A stretch of DNA of 22,992 bases from an uncultured Lachnospiraceae bacterium (GCA_910588815.1 CAJUQY010000040.1:4748-27739); one strand, 5' to 3'; shown: positions 7,807 through 16,774, numbered from the stretch's first letter. Numbers and translations: made by a program. The notes: generated from the letters alone by a model not told the origin.

Positions 7807-8757
7807 TCATTCGTCATCTTCCGTCTGGCTCCGCATCAGGTTTCTCTGTACCCTGTTATAAAGCTCCTGAGCCGCATTATACCCCATCTTTTTCTGTCGG
7901 TAATTGACTGCGGCGGACTCTACGATAACGGCCAGATTCCGGCCCGGACGGATGGGAATATTGTGACATACCACCTTAATTCCCAAAAACTCCGCATACT
8001 GCTCATCCATACCCAGCCGGTCGTACTCCTTGTCCCTGTCCCAGTCCTCCAAATTGATCACCAGATCAATGCTCTGGGTATTCTTGACGCTCTCCGCGCC
8101 GAACAGGGCCTTCACATCCAGAATGCCGATGCCCCGAAGTTCAATCATATGCCTTGTGATATCCGGCGCCGTTCCCACCAAGGTCACGTCGCTGACCTTG
8201 CTGATCTCCACCACGTCGTCCGTCACCAGACGGTGTCCGCGCTTAATCAGTTCCAAAGCGGCCTCACTTTTTCCGATCCCGCTCTCGCCCATGATCAGCA
8301 CGCCCTCGCCGAACACGTCCACTAAAACGCCGTGAATACTGATGCAGGGAGCAAGCTGAACTTTCAGCCAGCGGATGGTCTCTGCCATCAAGTCCGACGT
8401 CGTCTTCGACGTAGAAAGAAGAGGGATGCCATACTGAACCGCCAGCTCCCTGATATCGTCGTCCGGACTTAAATTTCTTGCATAAGCCAGACAGGGAATC
8501 TTATGCCGGAAAATCTCACTGTATGTGTTTAACTTTGCATCTCGGCACATACTGCAGGTATAGGCATATTCCACATTGCCAATGATCTGGACCCTCTCAT
8601 GGCTGAAATGATCGAAAAATCCGGCTAACTGCAGCGCCGGCCTGTTGATATCCGGATGGACGATTTTAATCTGTGAGATATCGATCTCCGGCGTCAGGTT
8701 CTCAAGACCCAGAGTATCAATAAATTTTTTCAATTTTACCACCGGTGTGCTGTTCAT
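7807..8757 (-). CDS. hprK: HPr kinase/phosphorylase
   Basis: A 316-residue bifunctional HPr(Ser) kinase/phosphorylase, the sensor enzyme of Firmicute carbon catabolite repression, which phosphorylates Ser46 of HPr or Crh and reverses the reaction. The N-terminal ~130 residues form the regulatory domain. The catalytic domain has HGVLVDVFGEGVLIMG with the catalytic His, the P-loop GESGIGKS, LVTDDVV, and the family signature ELRGIGILDVKALFG. The C-terminal segment with IRPGRNLAVIVE is the usual phosphorylase region. The start at 8757 is set by AGGGAGG six to seven bases upstream; an upstream extension to 8883 crosses the promoter region. Its substrate gene, crh-like HPr, is in the same block. 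Confidence 0.96.
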   Translation of the reverse strand: MNSTPVVKLKKFIDTLGLENLTPEIDISQIKIVHPDINRPALQLAGFFDHFSHERVQIIGNVEYAYTCSMCRDAKLNTYSEIFRHKIPCLAYARNLSPDDDIRELAVQYGIPLLSTSKTTSDLMAETIRWLKVQLAPCISIHGVLVDVFGEGVLIMGESGIGKSEAALELIKRGHRLVTDDVVEISKVSDVTLVGTAPDITRHMIELRGIGILDVKALFGAESVKNTQSIDLVINLEDWDRDKEYDRLGMDEQYAEFLGIKVVCHNIPIRPGRNLAVIVESAAVNYRQKKMGYNAAQELYNRVQRNLMRSQTEDDE

Positions 8758-8801
8758 ACAAATCCTCCCTCTCCCCAAATACACCTTCTTTATGCTCCGC
8801 C

Positions 8802-8852
8802 CCCCGTCTCCGGGGCTTTGCATGGCCGTCCGGCCGTTTTCTCTATTGTATA
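8802..8852 (-). promoter_or_regulatory. Putative hprK promoter -10 and GC-rich leader hairpins
   Basis: The minus strand carries TATACAAT (8845-8852) about 90 bases before the hprK start; no clear -35 box is seen. The leader then holds a CCCCG/CGGGG stem (8802-8815) and a GGCCG/CGGCC palindrome (8824-8835), which may shape the mRNA 5' end. Tentative. Confidence 0.35.
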
Positions 8853-8884
8853 CTAACACAGGAGAAGGGGAAGCGCAAGTCAAA

Positions 8885-9003
8885 TTCCTTTGAGTTCCCG
8901 CATTCAGTAATTCACGAAAATCCAGGAAGAAAAACGGTTTTTCTAAGCCAGGACCGATTTTCTTCCGTATTTCCTGCGATACGAAAATGCGGAAACTCAG
9001 GAA
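8885..9003. repeat. Long imperfect palindrome overlapping the uvrC stop codon
   Basis: Outer arms TGAGTTCCCGCATT (8891-8904) and AATGCGGAAACTCA (8986-8999) pair with one mismatch and extend outward through TTCC/GGAA. Inner arms GGAAGAAAAACGGT (8925-8938) and ACCGATTTTCTTCC (8953-8966) pair 13 of 14. Together they make a ~119-bp hairpin that starts within the last uvrC codons. It may end the uvrC transcript or be a miniature inverted-repeat element. Confidence 0.65.
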
Positions 9004-10853
9004 TCACTCTTATGAAAAAAACGGTAAACCGACTCGGCGGCCTGCCCGTTCATCTGGGGGACCTGCGACAGCTCCTCCAGGGTAGCGCTGCGGAGCTTTT
9101 CCATGGTTCCGAAGGCGCGCATGAGCGCTTTTCTTCTGGCAGGCCCAATGCCCCTTATGTCCTCCAGGACGGAGTGGACCTGATCCTTCCCCCGCAGGCT
9201 CCTGTGGTATTCGATGGCAAACCGGTGAGCCTCGTCCTGGATCCTGGTGAGCAGCTTAAAGCCTTCTCCCCTCCGGTCCAATGGAAGCTCCCGCCCCTCA
9301 AAATAGAGCGCCCTGGTCCGGTGGGCGTCATCCTTCACCATACCGCAGACAGGAATGGCAAGCCCCAGCTTTCCCAGGACCTGCTTTGCCACGGAGACCT
9401 GTCCCTTTCCGCCGTCCATCATAAGGATATCGGGAAACCGGTCAAAGCCTCCGGTCTGGCGGATCCCCGCCTTTTCCTCTTTGCCGTGGAGGAACCTTCT
9501 CGTAAGTACCTCCTCCATGGACGCGTAATCGTTGGGTCCCTCCACCGTCCGGATCCGGAACTTCCGGTAATCGGTCCGTTTCGGCCGGCCATTCTCGTAA
9601 ACCACCATGGAGCCCACCGACTGAAAGCCGCTGATATTGGAAATATCAAAGGCTTCCATCCGGACAATGCCGGAAAGTCCGAGGAGCTCTTCCAGCTCCC
9701 TCACGGCACCCACGGTGCGCTGTTCCTCTTTCTTTATTTTTTCCCTGTCCTGCTTTAATATTATACTGGCATTTTTTTCCGCCATCTCCATGAGCCTGGC
9801 TTTCTCACCCTTCTTTGGTATATGGATGGAAACCTTTTGCCCCCGTTTCTCGGAGAGCCACCGCTCCAAAAGCTCCCTCTCGCCCGCTTCCACGTCGTGC
9901 TGGAGCATCAGCGATTTGGGAATAAAGGGGGTGCCTGCATAAAACTGTTTGACAAAATTTGTCATAAGCCTCGCCGGACCGTCGCCTTCCCCGATGACCA
10001 GATGGAAATTGTCCCGGCCAATCAGCTTTCCCTCCCGCATAAAGAAGATCTGCACCACCGCATCCGAACCGTCCGCCGCATAGGCAATGATATCCCGGTC
10101 CTCCTGGCCGCTGTCTGTGATCTTCTGGGTCTGAGCGATCTTCTGCACGCTGAATAAGAGCTCCCTTGTGGCAGCCGCCGCCTCAAAGTCCAGCACTGCA
10201 GCCGCCTCCTTCATCTCCCGCTCCAGCTTTTTCAAAACAGTCTCATAATGCCCTCCCAGAAAATCCAGCACCTGCCCGATGGACTCCCGGTATTCGGCCT
10301 CGCTCACATATCCTTGGCAGGGGGCGCTACACTGCTTGATATGGTAGTTCAGACAGGGCCGCTCCTTCCCGATATCTTCCGGAAGCCGCCTGCGGCAGGT
10401 CCTGAGCTTATAGAGCCTGTGGATCAGCCCGATGCTGTCCTTCACCGCCCCCACGCTGGTATAAGGACCGAAATAACGGGATTTGTCCCGTTTCATGTCC
10501 CTGGAAAGAAGCACTCTGGGAAAAGCCTCCCCCACCGTCACTTTAATATAAGGATAGCTCTTATCGTCCTTCAGCATGGTATTGTAACGGGGCCTGTGCT
10601 CTTTGATCAGGTTGCATTCCAGCACCAGGGCTTCCATCTCCGAATCCGTTACAATATATTCAAAGCGGGCAATCCTTGATACCATTTTATTGATTTTTGC
10701 CGTTTTCCCCCTGCTGCTCTGAAAATACTGGCGCACCCGGTTCTTTAAGCTGATGGCTTTCCCCACGTAAATAATCTCGTCCTTTTCGTCGTGCATCAGA
10801 TAAACCCCGGGCTTTTGGGGAAGCTTTTTTAACTCCTCTTCTATGTCAAACAA
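8997..10853 (-). CDS. uvrC: Excinuclease ABC subunit C
   Basis: A 618-residue UvrC, the dual-incision nuclease of nucleotide excision repair that acts with UvrA and UvrB. Domains in order: GIY-YIG nuclease (PGVYLMHDEKDEIIYVGKA, residues ~15-33, with Arg in LKNRVRQYF) for the 3' cut; a Cys cluster (RTCRRRLP...PCLNYHIKQCSAPC); a UVR motif (EAAAVLDFEAAAATRELL) that binds UvrB; the RNase H-like domain (MEAFDISNISGFQSVGSMVV, PDILMMDGGKGQ) for the 5' cut; and tandem helix-hairpin-helix at the C-terminus (IRGIGPARRKALM). The start is TTG at 10853, since AAAGGAGG lies eight bases upstream and the protein then begins FDIEEELKKLPQKPGVY as expected. A longer reading to 10991 would be encoded by an inverted repeat and is rejected. 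Confidence 0.94.
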   Translation of the reverse strand: MFDIEEELKKLPQKPGVYLMHDEKDEIIYVGKAISLKNRVRQYFQSSRGKTAKINKMVSRIARFEYIVTDSEMEALVLECNLIKEHRPRYNTMLKDDKSYPYIKVTVGEAFPRVLLSRDMKRDKSRYFGPYTSVGAVKDSIGLIHRLYKLRTCRRRLPEDIGKERPCLNYHIKQCSAPCQGYVSEAEYRESIGQVLDFLGGHYETVLKKLEREMKEAAAVLDFEAAAATRELLFSVQKIAQTQKITDSGQEDRDIIAYAADGSDAVVQIFFMREGKLIGRDNFHLVIGEGDGPARLMTNFVKQFYAGTPFIPKSLMLQHDVEAGERELLERWLSEKRGQKVSIHIPKKGEKARLMEMAEKNASIILKQDREKIKKEEQRTVGAVRELEELLGLSGIVRMEAFDISNISGFQSVGSMVVYENGRPKRTDYRKFRIRTVEGPNDYASMEEVLTRRFLHGKEEKAGIRQTGGFDRFPDILMMDGGKGQVSVAKQVLGKLGLAIPVCGMVKDDAHRTRALYFEGRELPLDRRGEGFKLLTRIQDEAHRFAIEYHRSLRGKDQVHSVLEDIRGIGPARRKALMRAFGTMEKLRSATLEELSQVPQMNGQAAESVYRFFHKSDS

Positions 10854-10881
10854 GGATGGCACCTCCTTTGAGGGATGATAT

Positions 10882-11132
10882 ATATACGGCTGTTTTCTGC
10901 CTGATATTTCAGCTGACGAAAAGCGCCCCGGCCTGCCTGCCCTCAGACACGTCGGTTTCGCCGGTTTCACTGCGCCGCCCATGGCAGGCAATTTTACCGC
11001 TATAGAAGCAGGCGGCGAAAATCGCCTGCGCTATGCTCGTGAAACCGGCGAAGCCTTCCTATCGTCTGCGGACAGGTAAGCCGGGGCGCTTGCAATTCGT
11101 TCGATCGGCTCAGGCAGATAACAGCCTGATAT
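10882..11132. repeat. ~250 bp inverted repeat between ftsH and uvrC
   Basis: The left arm (10882-10970) and right arm (11039-11132) are imperfect reverse complements over ~90 bases. Shared blocks include GGCTGTT-TCTGCCTGA, AAGCGCCCCGGC, CAGAC, and TCGCCGGTTTCAC. The ~68-base centre has its own GCAGGCG/CGCCTGC hairpin (11008-11014 / 11023-11029). This fills almost all of the 311-bp gap 10854-11164, which has no convincing gene. It could be a miniature inverted-repeat element, two head-to-head copies of a dispersed repeat, or a very large ftsH terminator. Confidence 0.7.
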
Positions 11133-11164
11133 ACCCGAAAATTGGAATAACCAGGACTGTCGGA

Positions 11165-13297
11165 TTATTCCGTCTTTTCAGAGGAAGGTTCCTGCGGGGT
11201 CTCCTCCGCGGAAGTGGTCTCGCCCCCCTCCACCGGCAGAGAGGAATCTGTGCCCGCCGGGACCTTTGGGGCAGGTTCTTCGGAAACGGCAGAGTCCTGC
11301 GTCTCCACATGCTCGGAAGAGCGATCTGCCGCAGCCCCGGAAGCGCCATTCTCAGCCGAACCGGCTGTCTCTTTTCCCTCGGATTCCGGCTCGGGGATGC
11401 CCTTGATCTCCCGGAAAATCTTCATAAACTCGGCCCCGGTGATGGTCTCCCGCTCAATAAGGAAGGCGGCAATCTTATCTAAAACTTCCCTGTTTTCCGA
11501 GAGCAGGCGGACGGCCTCTTTATGGGCCTCCTCCAAAATCCTCTTCACTTCGTTGTCGATCTCGGCCGCCGTCACGTCGGAACAGTTGAGCACCGCCCGG
11601 CCGTCCAGATATTTGCTCTCCACCGATTCCAGCCCCATCAGACCGAATTTCTCCGACATGCCGTACTGGGTCACCATGGCCCTGGCCATGGAGGTGGCCC
11701 GCTCAATGTCATTGGATGCGCCCGTGGTCACCGTGTCAAAAACCAGCTCCTCGGCTGCACGTCCTCCCAGGCACTGGGCCAGGATCGCCCTGAGCTCTGC
11801 CTCCGTATTCAGATATTTTTCCTCCTCCGGCACGTTCATCACGTAACCCAAGGCCCCCATGGTGCGGGGGACGATGGTGATCTTCTGGACAGGCTCGGAA
11901 TCCTTCTGGAGAGCGCTGACCAGCGCATGGCCCACCTCGTGGTAGGACACGATCCGCCGCTCCTTCTCACTCATGATCCGGTCCTTCTTTTCCTTGCCCA
12001 CCAGAACCACTTCCACCGCCTCAAAAAGATCCGACTGGCTCACCACTTTGCGCTTATGCTTCACCGCATTGATGGCCGCCTCGTTGATCATATTCGCCAG
12101 ATCGGAACCGACCGCGCCGGAGGTCGCCAGGGCGATAGCCTCCAGATCCACCGAGTCGTCCATCAAAACGTCCTTGGAGTGGACCTTCAAAATATTGACA
12201 CGGCCTTTTAAATCCGGCTTATCTACAATGATCCGCCGGTCCAGGCGTCCCGGGCGAAGCAGGGCCTTATCCAAAATTTCCGGCCGGTTGGTGGCTGCCA
12301 GGATAAAGACGCCCTTGTTGGAATCAAAACCGTCCATCTCGGAGAGAAGCTGGTTCAGGGTCTGCTCCCGCTCGTCATTGCCTCCTCCGTAACGAGAATC
12401 ACGGCTTTTTCCGATGGCGTCGATCTCGTCAATAAATACAATACAAGGCGCGCTTTCCTGCGCTTTCTTGAACAGGTCGCGGACACGGGAAGCTCCCACG
12501 CCCACAAACATCTCCACGAAATCAGAACCGGACAGGGAAAAGAAAGGCACCTTGGCCTCTCCTGCCACCGCTTTTGCCAGGAGGGTCTTTCCTGTGCCGG
12601 GAGGGCCTACCAAAAGGGCGCCTTTGGGAAGCTTTGCGCCGATGGTAGAATAACGGCCCGGATTGTGCAGAAAGTCTACGATCTCCTGGAGGGATTCCTT
12701 GGCCTCATCCTCACCCGCCACGTCTTTAAAGGAAACTCCCGTCTCCTTCTGAACGTCGTATTTCTTTGCATTGCTCTTCCCGACACCCATCATGCCGCCT
12801 CCGCCGGCCCTCTGCATAATAAACATGATAAACACCCAGACAAGCACCACCGGCAGGATATAGATCAATAAAAAATCCAGCAGGGTGGAATTGGTGTTCG
12901 GCTTCTTTCCGTTAATCTCCACATCATGCTCCAGAAGAAGTCCGGTCAACTCCGGATCCTCCACCGGCACCGTATAAAAGGACTCCGTCTGAAGGTAATA
13001 GAAAGGCGAGTCGTCTCCCTCCTCTATGACAACGCCGGAAGCCGGCGTAAAAGTAATCTCATCCTGCTTGATGACCACCTCCTTCACCTTTCCGTCCTTG
13101 ACCATCTGTACAAATTCGCTGTATGGTACTTCAGTCCTGGTCCCGTCAGAAAGAAAACTGCTCATCATGGAAACGCAAAGAAGGGTGACGACTGCCGCCA
13201 CCACCAGAAGCAGGATCATCTGATTGTTTCTGCCGGGCTTTCCTCCGTTTCCATTGCCGTTCCCTTTCTGGTTCCGGTTCTGATTCGGATTGTCCAT
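11165..13297 (-). CDS. ftsH: ATP-dependent zinc metalloprotease FtsH
   Basis: A 710-residue membrane-anchored AAA+ protease that degrades misfolded membrane proteins and short-lived regulators. A polar Asn/Gly-rich start precedes TM1 (~27-46), an extracytoplasmic domain (~50-138) and TM2 (~139-161). The AAA module has Walker A GPPGTGKT (231-238), Walker B IVFIDEID (~286-293) and the second region of homology LLRPGRLDR. The zinc site is HEVGH (453-457), with the third ligand Asp in GASNDIERAT. The last ~60 residues are a Glu/Ala/Ser/Pro-rich acidic tail of low complexity. ATG 13297 has AAAGGAG nine bases upstream. The gene has its own strong promoter and is divergent from pyrG. Confidence 0.96.
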   Translation of the reverse strand: MDNPNQNRNQKGNGNGNGGKPGRNNQMILLLVVAAVVTLLCVSMMSSFLSDGTRTEVPYSEFVQMVKDGKVKEVVIKQDEITFTPASGVVIEEGDDSPFYYLQTESFYTVPVEDPELTGLLLEHDVEINGKKPNTNSTLLDFLLIYILPVVLVWVFIMFIMQRAGGGGMMGVGKSNAKKYDVQKETGVSFKDVAGEDEAKESLQEIVDFLHNPGRYSTIGAKLPKGALLVGPPGTGKTLLAKAVAGEAKVPFFSLSGSDFVEMFVGVGASRVRDLFKKAQESAPCIVFIDEIDAIGKSRDSRYGGGNDEREQTLNQLLSEMDGFDSNKGVFILAATNRPEILDKALLRPGRLDRRIIVDKPDLKGRVNILKVHSKDVLMDDSVDLEAIALATSGAVGSDLANMINEAAINAVKHKRKVVSQSDLFEAVEVVLVGKEKKDRIMSEKERRIVSYHEVGHALVSALQKDSEPVQKITIVPRTMGALGYVMNVPEEEKYLNTEAELRAILAQCLGGRAAEELVFDTVTTGASNDIERATSMARAMVTQYGMSEKFGLMGLESVESKYLDGRAVLNCSDVTAAEIDNEVKRILEEAHKEAVRLLSENREVLDKIAAFLIERETITGAEFMKIFREIKGIPEPESEGKETAGSAENGASGAAADRSSEHVETQDSAVSEEPAPKVPAGTDSSLPVEGGETTSAEETPQEPSSEKTE

Positions 13298-13326
13298 AAA
13301 ATTTTTCTCCTTTTAGTCATGTATCC

Positions 13327-13358
13327 GGCACAATGCCTGAAAATGAGGAACCTGTGCC
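13327..13358 (-). promoter_or_regulatory. Hairpin in ftsH 5' leader
   Basis: GGCACA (13327-13332) pairs with TGTGCC (13353-13358), with an inner CCT/AGG pair. It lies between the ftsH promoter and start codon. A role in mRNA stability or regulation is only a guess. Confidence 0.35.
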
Positions 13359-13370
13359 GCCGCCTTTACT

Positions 13371-13398
13371 ATTATAAAGCATTTCCGAAAGAAATCAA
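13371..13398 (-). promoter_or_regulatory. Strong predicted promoter for ftsH
   Basis: Minus-strand TTGATT (13393-13398), a 16-base spacer, then perfect TATAAT (13371-13376). It lies ~74 bases before the ftsH start. Confidence 0.75.
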
Positions 13399-13484
13399 TA
13401 TGTCCTCCGTGAATTATTTTTCACAAATATGAAGTATTTATAAATTTTCCCTCAAAAATACTGGTAATCTCTTTTTCCCGGTTG

Positions 13485-13490
13485 TATACT
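13485..13490 (+). promoter_or_regulatory. Putative pyrG promoter -10 box
   Basis: TATACT lies ~54 bases upstream of the pyrG ATG, directly followed by ATAAAAG. No good -35 box is present at 17 bases. The short leader contains no attenuator hairpin, so the CTP-sensing attenuation known for some Firmicute pyrG genes is not evident here. Confidence 0.4.
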
Positions 13491-13543
13491 ATAAAAGTTA
13501 TTTTTACAAAAACCATTTTATGTATTCCATAAGGAGGACAGCC

Positions 13544-15148
13544 ATGCCCGTAAAATATGTATTCGTCACCGGCGGCGTCGTGTCCGGCCTGGGAAAAGGC
13601 ATCACGGCCGCTTCCCTCGGACGCCTGTTAAAGGCCAGAGGCTACCATGTCACCATGCAGAAATTCGATCCTTACATCAACATCGACCCAGGCACCATGA
13701 ACCCCATTCAGCACGGAGAAGTCTTCGTCACCGATGACGGCGCGGAAACAGATTTGGATCTGGGACATTACGAGCGGTTCATCGATGAAAGCCTGACCAA
13801 AAACTCCAACGTCACCACCGGAAAAATCTATTGGTCTGTCCTTCACAAAGAACGTCGCGGCGACTTCGGCGGAGGCACCGTACAGGTGATCCCCCACATC
13901 ACCAACGAGATCAAAAACCGGTTCCACCGCAACTATTCCACCAAAGACACGGAGATCGCCATCATCGAAGTGGGCGGAACCGTCGGCGACATCGAAAGCC
14001 AGCCTTTTTTGGAGGCGATCCGCCAATTTCAGCACGATGTGGGCCGCGAAAACGCCCTCCTGATCCATGTCACTCTCATTCCCTATCTCAAAGCCTCCGG
14101 CGAATTAAAGACCAAGCCTACCCAGGCCAGCGTCAAAGAACTGCAGGGGATCGGCATCCAGCCCGACATCATTGTCTGCCGCTCCGAGTATCCCCTGGAC
14201 AGCCAGATCCGCGCCAAAATCGCCCTCTTCTGCAATGTTCCCGCAAGTCGTGTCCTCCAGAATCTGGACGTTGATATTTTATACGAAGCGCCCCTAGCCA
14301 TGGAACAGGAGCATCTGGCTGAGGTGGCCTGCAACTGCCTGAAGCTGGATTGTCCGGAGCCGGACCTTGAGGACTGGACAGCCATGATCGATGCCTGGAA
14401 ACACCCGAAGCAGACGGTGACGGTTGCCCTTGTGGGGAAATATATCCGACTCCACGACGCCTATATCAGCGTCGTCGAGGCTCTCCGCCATGCCGGGGTC
14501 GCCCACCGGGCCGATGTCACCATCAAATGGGTCGATTCCGAGACAGTGAATGAGGGAAATGTGTCGGAAATTCTGGGAGACGTGTCCGGCGTCCTGGTTC
14601 CCGGCGGCTTCGGAAGCAGAGGGATCGAAGGAAAAATCTGTGCCGTCAAATACGCCAGAGAACATAATGTTCCGTTCCTGGGACTCTGCCTCGGCATGCA
14701 GCTCGCCATCGTGGAATTTGCCCGCAACGTGATCGGCTACGCGGACGCCCACAGCATTGAGCTGGATCCTTTGACGGCCCACCCGGTCATACACCTCATG
14801 CCGGATCAGGACGGCATCGAGGACATCGGCGGGACACTCAGGCTCGGCTCCTACCCCTGCGTCCTGGACAAGTCCTCCAAGGCTTACGCCCTCTACGGAA
14901 CGGAGGAGATCAGCGAACGGCACCGCCACCGCTACGAGGTCAACAACGATTTCAGAAAGGCTATGGCGGAGCACGGCCTGCTCCTCTCCGGCCTCTCCCC
15001 CGACGGACGGATCGTGGAGATGATCGAACTCCCCTCCCATCCCTGGTTCCTGGCGACCCAGGCCCACCCGGAGTTTAAGTCCAGGCCCAACAAGCCCCAT
15101 CCGCTGTTTCAGGGCTTTATCGGGGCGGCGTTAGCACACCGAATCTAA
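13544..15148 (+). CDS. pyrG: CTP synthase
   Basis: A 534-residue CTP synthase that aminates UTP to CTP using ATP and glutamine, the last step of pyrimidine nucleotide synthesis. The N-terminal amidoligase domain starts KYVFVTGGVVSGLGKG (P-loop, residues ~4-19), with KFDPYINIDPGTMNP, HGEVFVTDDGAETDLDLGHYERF and GGTVQVIPHIT. The C-terminal class I glutamine amidotransferase domain has PGGFGSRG, the nucleophile Cys382 in GLCLGMQ, and the His/Glu pair in QAHPEFKSRP near 505. Length and motif order are normal. The start at 13544 follows AAGGAGG by six bases; an in-frame ATG at 13520 has no site. This is the only plus-strand gene in the window and is divergent from ftsH. Confidence 0.97.
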   Translation: MPVKYVFVTGGVVSGLGKGITAASLGRLLKARGYHVTMQKFDPYINIDPGTMNPIQHGEVFVTDDGAETDLDLGHYERFIDESLTKNSNVTTGKIYWSVLHKERRGDFGGGTVQVIPHITNEIKNRFHRNYSTKDTEIAIIEVGGTVGDIESQPFLEAIRQFQHDVGRENALLIHVTLIPYLKASGELKTKPTQASVKELQGIGIQPDIIVCRSEYPLDSQIRAKIALFCNVPASRVLQNLDVDILYEAPLAMEQEHLAEVACNCLKLDCPEPDLEDWTAMIDAWKHPKQTVTVALVGKYIRLHDAYISVVEALRHAGVAHRADVTIKWVDSETVNEGNVSEILGDVSGVLVPGGFGSRGIEGKICAVKYAREHNVPFLGLCLGMQLAIVEFARNVIGYADAHSIELDPLTAHPVIHLMPDQDGIEDIGGTLRLGSYPCVLDKSSKAYALYGTEEISERHRHRYEVNNDFRKAMAEHGLLLSGLSPDGRIVEMIELPSHPWFLATQAHPEFKSRPNKPHPLFQGFIGAALAHRI

Positions 15149-15165
15149 AGATTTTTCAAACTGAC

Positions 15166-15219
15166 AGGAAAAGCCCCGGGCCTTGCCGCGCACGCGCGGT
15201 ATGGCCCGGGGCTTTTCCT
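15166..15219. terminator. Bidirectional terminator shared by pyrG and the DUF1846 gene
   Basis: A 17-bp perfect stem (AGGAAAAGCCCCGGGCC at 15166-15182 with its complement at 15203-15219). It is A-rich on the left and T-rich on the right, so it works on both strands. The loop holds a further CCGCG/CGCGG pair. It lies between the two convergent stop codons at 15148 and 15242. Confidence 0.88.
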
Positions 15220-15241
15220 GCAGAGTCAATCCATGTCTTTC

Positions 15242-16726
15242 CTATACATGATACAGCCTGGAACTCTGATATTTAGGTTCGTATGTAATGTTGACGCCGA
15301 GTCTCCGGAACATCTGCTCGTCCACATGGGATAAGATCACCGTGGAATGGGCCTCACAGCCCTGAAGCTTCGGAAGCTGATCCATGGCCTTTTTCGCCTC
15401 CGGATCCGTCGCCGCGCAGATGGACAGGGCGATCAACACCTCGTCCGTGTGGAGCCTTGGGTTTTTATTGCCTAAAGATCCGACCTTCAGCTTCTGGATC
15501 GGCTCTATGATCACAGGGGAGATCAAATGGACACTGTCCTCAATACCGCCCAGGGTCTTCAGAGCATTTAAAAGTATGGCTGAGGACGGACCTAAAAGCT
15601 CTGAAGTCCGGCCGGTGAGAATGGTTCCGTCGGGAAGCTCGATGGCCGCCGCCGGCTCCCCCGTGGCCTCTTCCTTCAGGAGCGCAGGGCGCACCACCGC
15701 CCGCTCTTCTGCCGCCACCTCCGCCTGTTTCATGAGAAGCTCCAGCTTATAGACCACATTGTCAGGAGTAACGCCCTTCCTCCGGCCGCACAGAGCCGTA
15801 TAATAACGACGGATGATCTCCTGCCTGGAAGCTTCCTTCACCGCTTCGTCGTCAAAAATACAGTTGCCCGCCATATTCACCCCCATATCCGTCGGGGATT
15901 TATAGGGACAGGTTTCCATGATCTTCTCCAGCATGGCCGAAAGCACCGGAAAAATCTCCACGTCCCGGTTATAATTCACCGTAGTCTCCTTGTAAGCCTC
16001 CAGATGAAAGGGGTCTATCATATTGACATCATCCAGATCCGCCGTGGCCGCTTCATAAGCCAGGTTCACCGGATGCTTTAAAGGCAGGTTCCAGATGGGG
16101 AACGTCTCAAACTTGGCATAACCGGCCTGAATGCCCCGCTTATGCTCATGATAAAGCTGGGACAGACATGTAGCCATCTTGCCGCTTCCGGGGCCGGGAG
16201 CTGTCACCACCACCAGCTCTCTGGTCGTCTCAATATATTCATTCTTCCCATAACCCTCGTCGCTTACGATCTTCGTCAGATTGGAGGGATACCCCTCGAT
16301 CGGGTAATGGCGATAAACCTTTACACCCAGATTCTCCAGCCGTTTTTGAAAGGTAGCCGCCGCCGGCTGTCCCTGATATCTGGTCAGCACCACGCTTCCC
16401 ACATAAAGGCCGATGCCCCGGAACTCATCAATCAGCCGCAGCACGTCAGAATCATAAGTGATCCCCAGATCCCCCCGGACCTTGTTTGCCTCGATATCCG
16501 CGGCAGAAAGCGCCACAACGATCTCCACCTGCTCCTTGATCTGGAGCAGCATCTTTAATTTGCTGTCCGGCTCAAAACCCGGAAGCACCCTGGACGCATG
16601 GTTGTCGTCAAACAGTTTCCCCCCAAATTCCAGATACAGCTTTCCTCCAAACTGGGAGATCCTCTCCCTGATATGAGCCGACTGCATCTGCAGATATTTT
16701 TCATTGTCAAATCCTGTCTTTTTCAC
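15242..16726 (-). CDS. DUF1846 (UPF0371) family protein
   Basis: A 494-residue protein of the DUF1846/UPF0371 family, widespread in Firmicutes and without an established reaction. It opens KKTGFDNEKYLQMQSAHIRERI and has FGGKLYLEFGGKLFDD (~26-41), LPGFEPDSKLKMLLQIK, and a P-loop-like turn APGPGSGKM (~176-184), which looks like a nucleotide or phosphate site but is not a full Walker A. KHPVNLAYEAATADLDDVNMID and SPTDMGVNMAGN follow. Length agrees with the family as I recall it. The start is GTG at 16726, with GGAGGGG nine bases upstream. It is a single-gene unit, with its own strong promoter upstream and the shared terminator downstream. Confidence 0.88.
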   Translation of the reverse strand: MKKTGFDNEKYLQMQSAHIRERISQFGGKLYLEFGGKLFDDNHASRVLPGFEPDSKLKMLLQIKEQVEIVVALSAADIEANKVRGDLGITYDSDVLRLIDEFRGIGLYVGSVVLTRYQGQPAAATFQKRLENLGVKVYRHYPIEGYPSNLTKIVSDEGYGKNEYIETTRELVVVTAPGPGSGKMATCLSQLYHEHKRGIQAGYAKFETFPIWNLPLKHPVNLAYEAATADLDDVNMIDPFHLEAYKETTVNYNRDVEIFPVLSAMLEKIMETCPYKSPTDMGVNMAGNCIFDDEAVKEASRQEIIRRYYTALCGRRKGVTPDNVVYKLELLMKQAEVAAEERAVVRPALLKEEATGEPAAAIELPDGTILTGRTSELLGPSSAILLNALKTLGGIEDSVHLISPVIIEPIQKLKVGSLGNKNPRLHTDEVLIALSICAATDPEAKKAMDQLPKLQGCEAHSTVILSHVDEQMFRRLGVNITYEPKYQSSRLYHV

Positions 16727-16774
16727 CTCGTAACTCCCCTCCGAAACCAGTTCGCCAATTCATCATACCTTCTC

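Noticed and set aside
10854..10991. N-terminal extension of uvrC to an upstream ATG
   Set aside because: The extra residues are encoded by the inverted repeat. The AGGAGG site fits TTG 10853, and the protein then starts as UvrC should.
11926..11941. HEVGH instead of HEAGH in FtsH as a possible defect
   Set aside because: The zinc-binding HExxH is intact, and the Ala-to-Val change lies in a non-catalytic position.
13491..13543. CTP-sensing attenuator before pyrG
   Set aside because: The leader is ~50 bases and contains no terminator hairpin.
14294..15100. Long open frame on the minus strand inside pyrG
   Set aside because: Antisense to the amidotransferase domain of pyrG; a by-product of GC-rich codon use.
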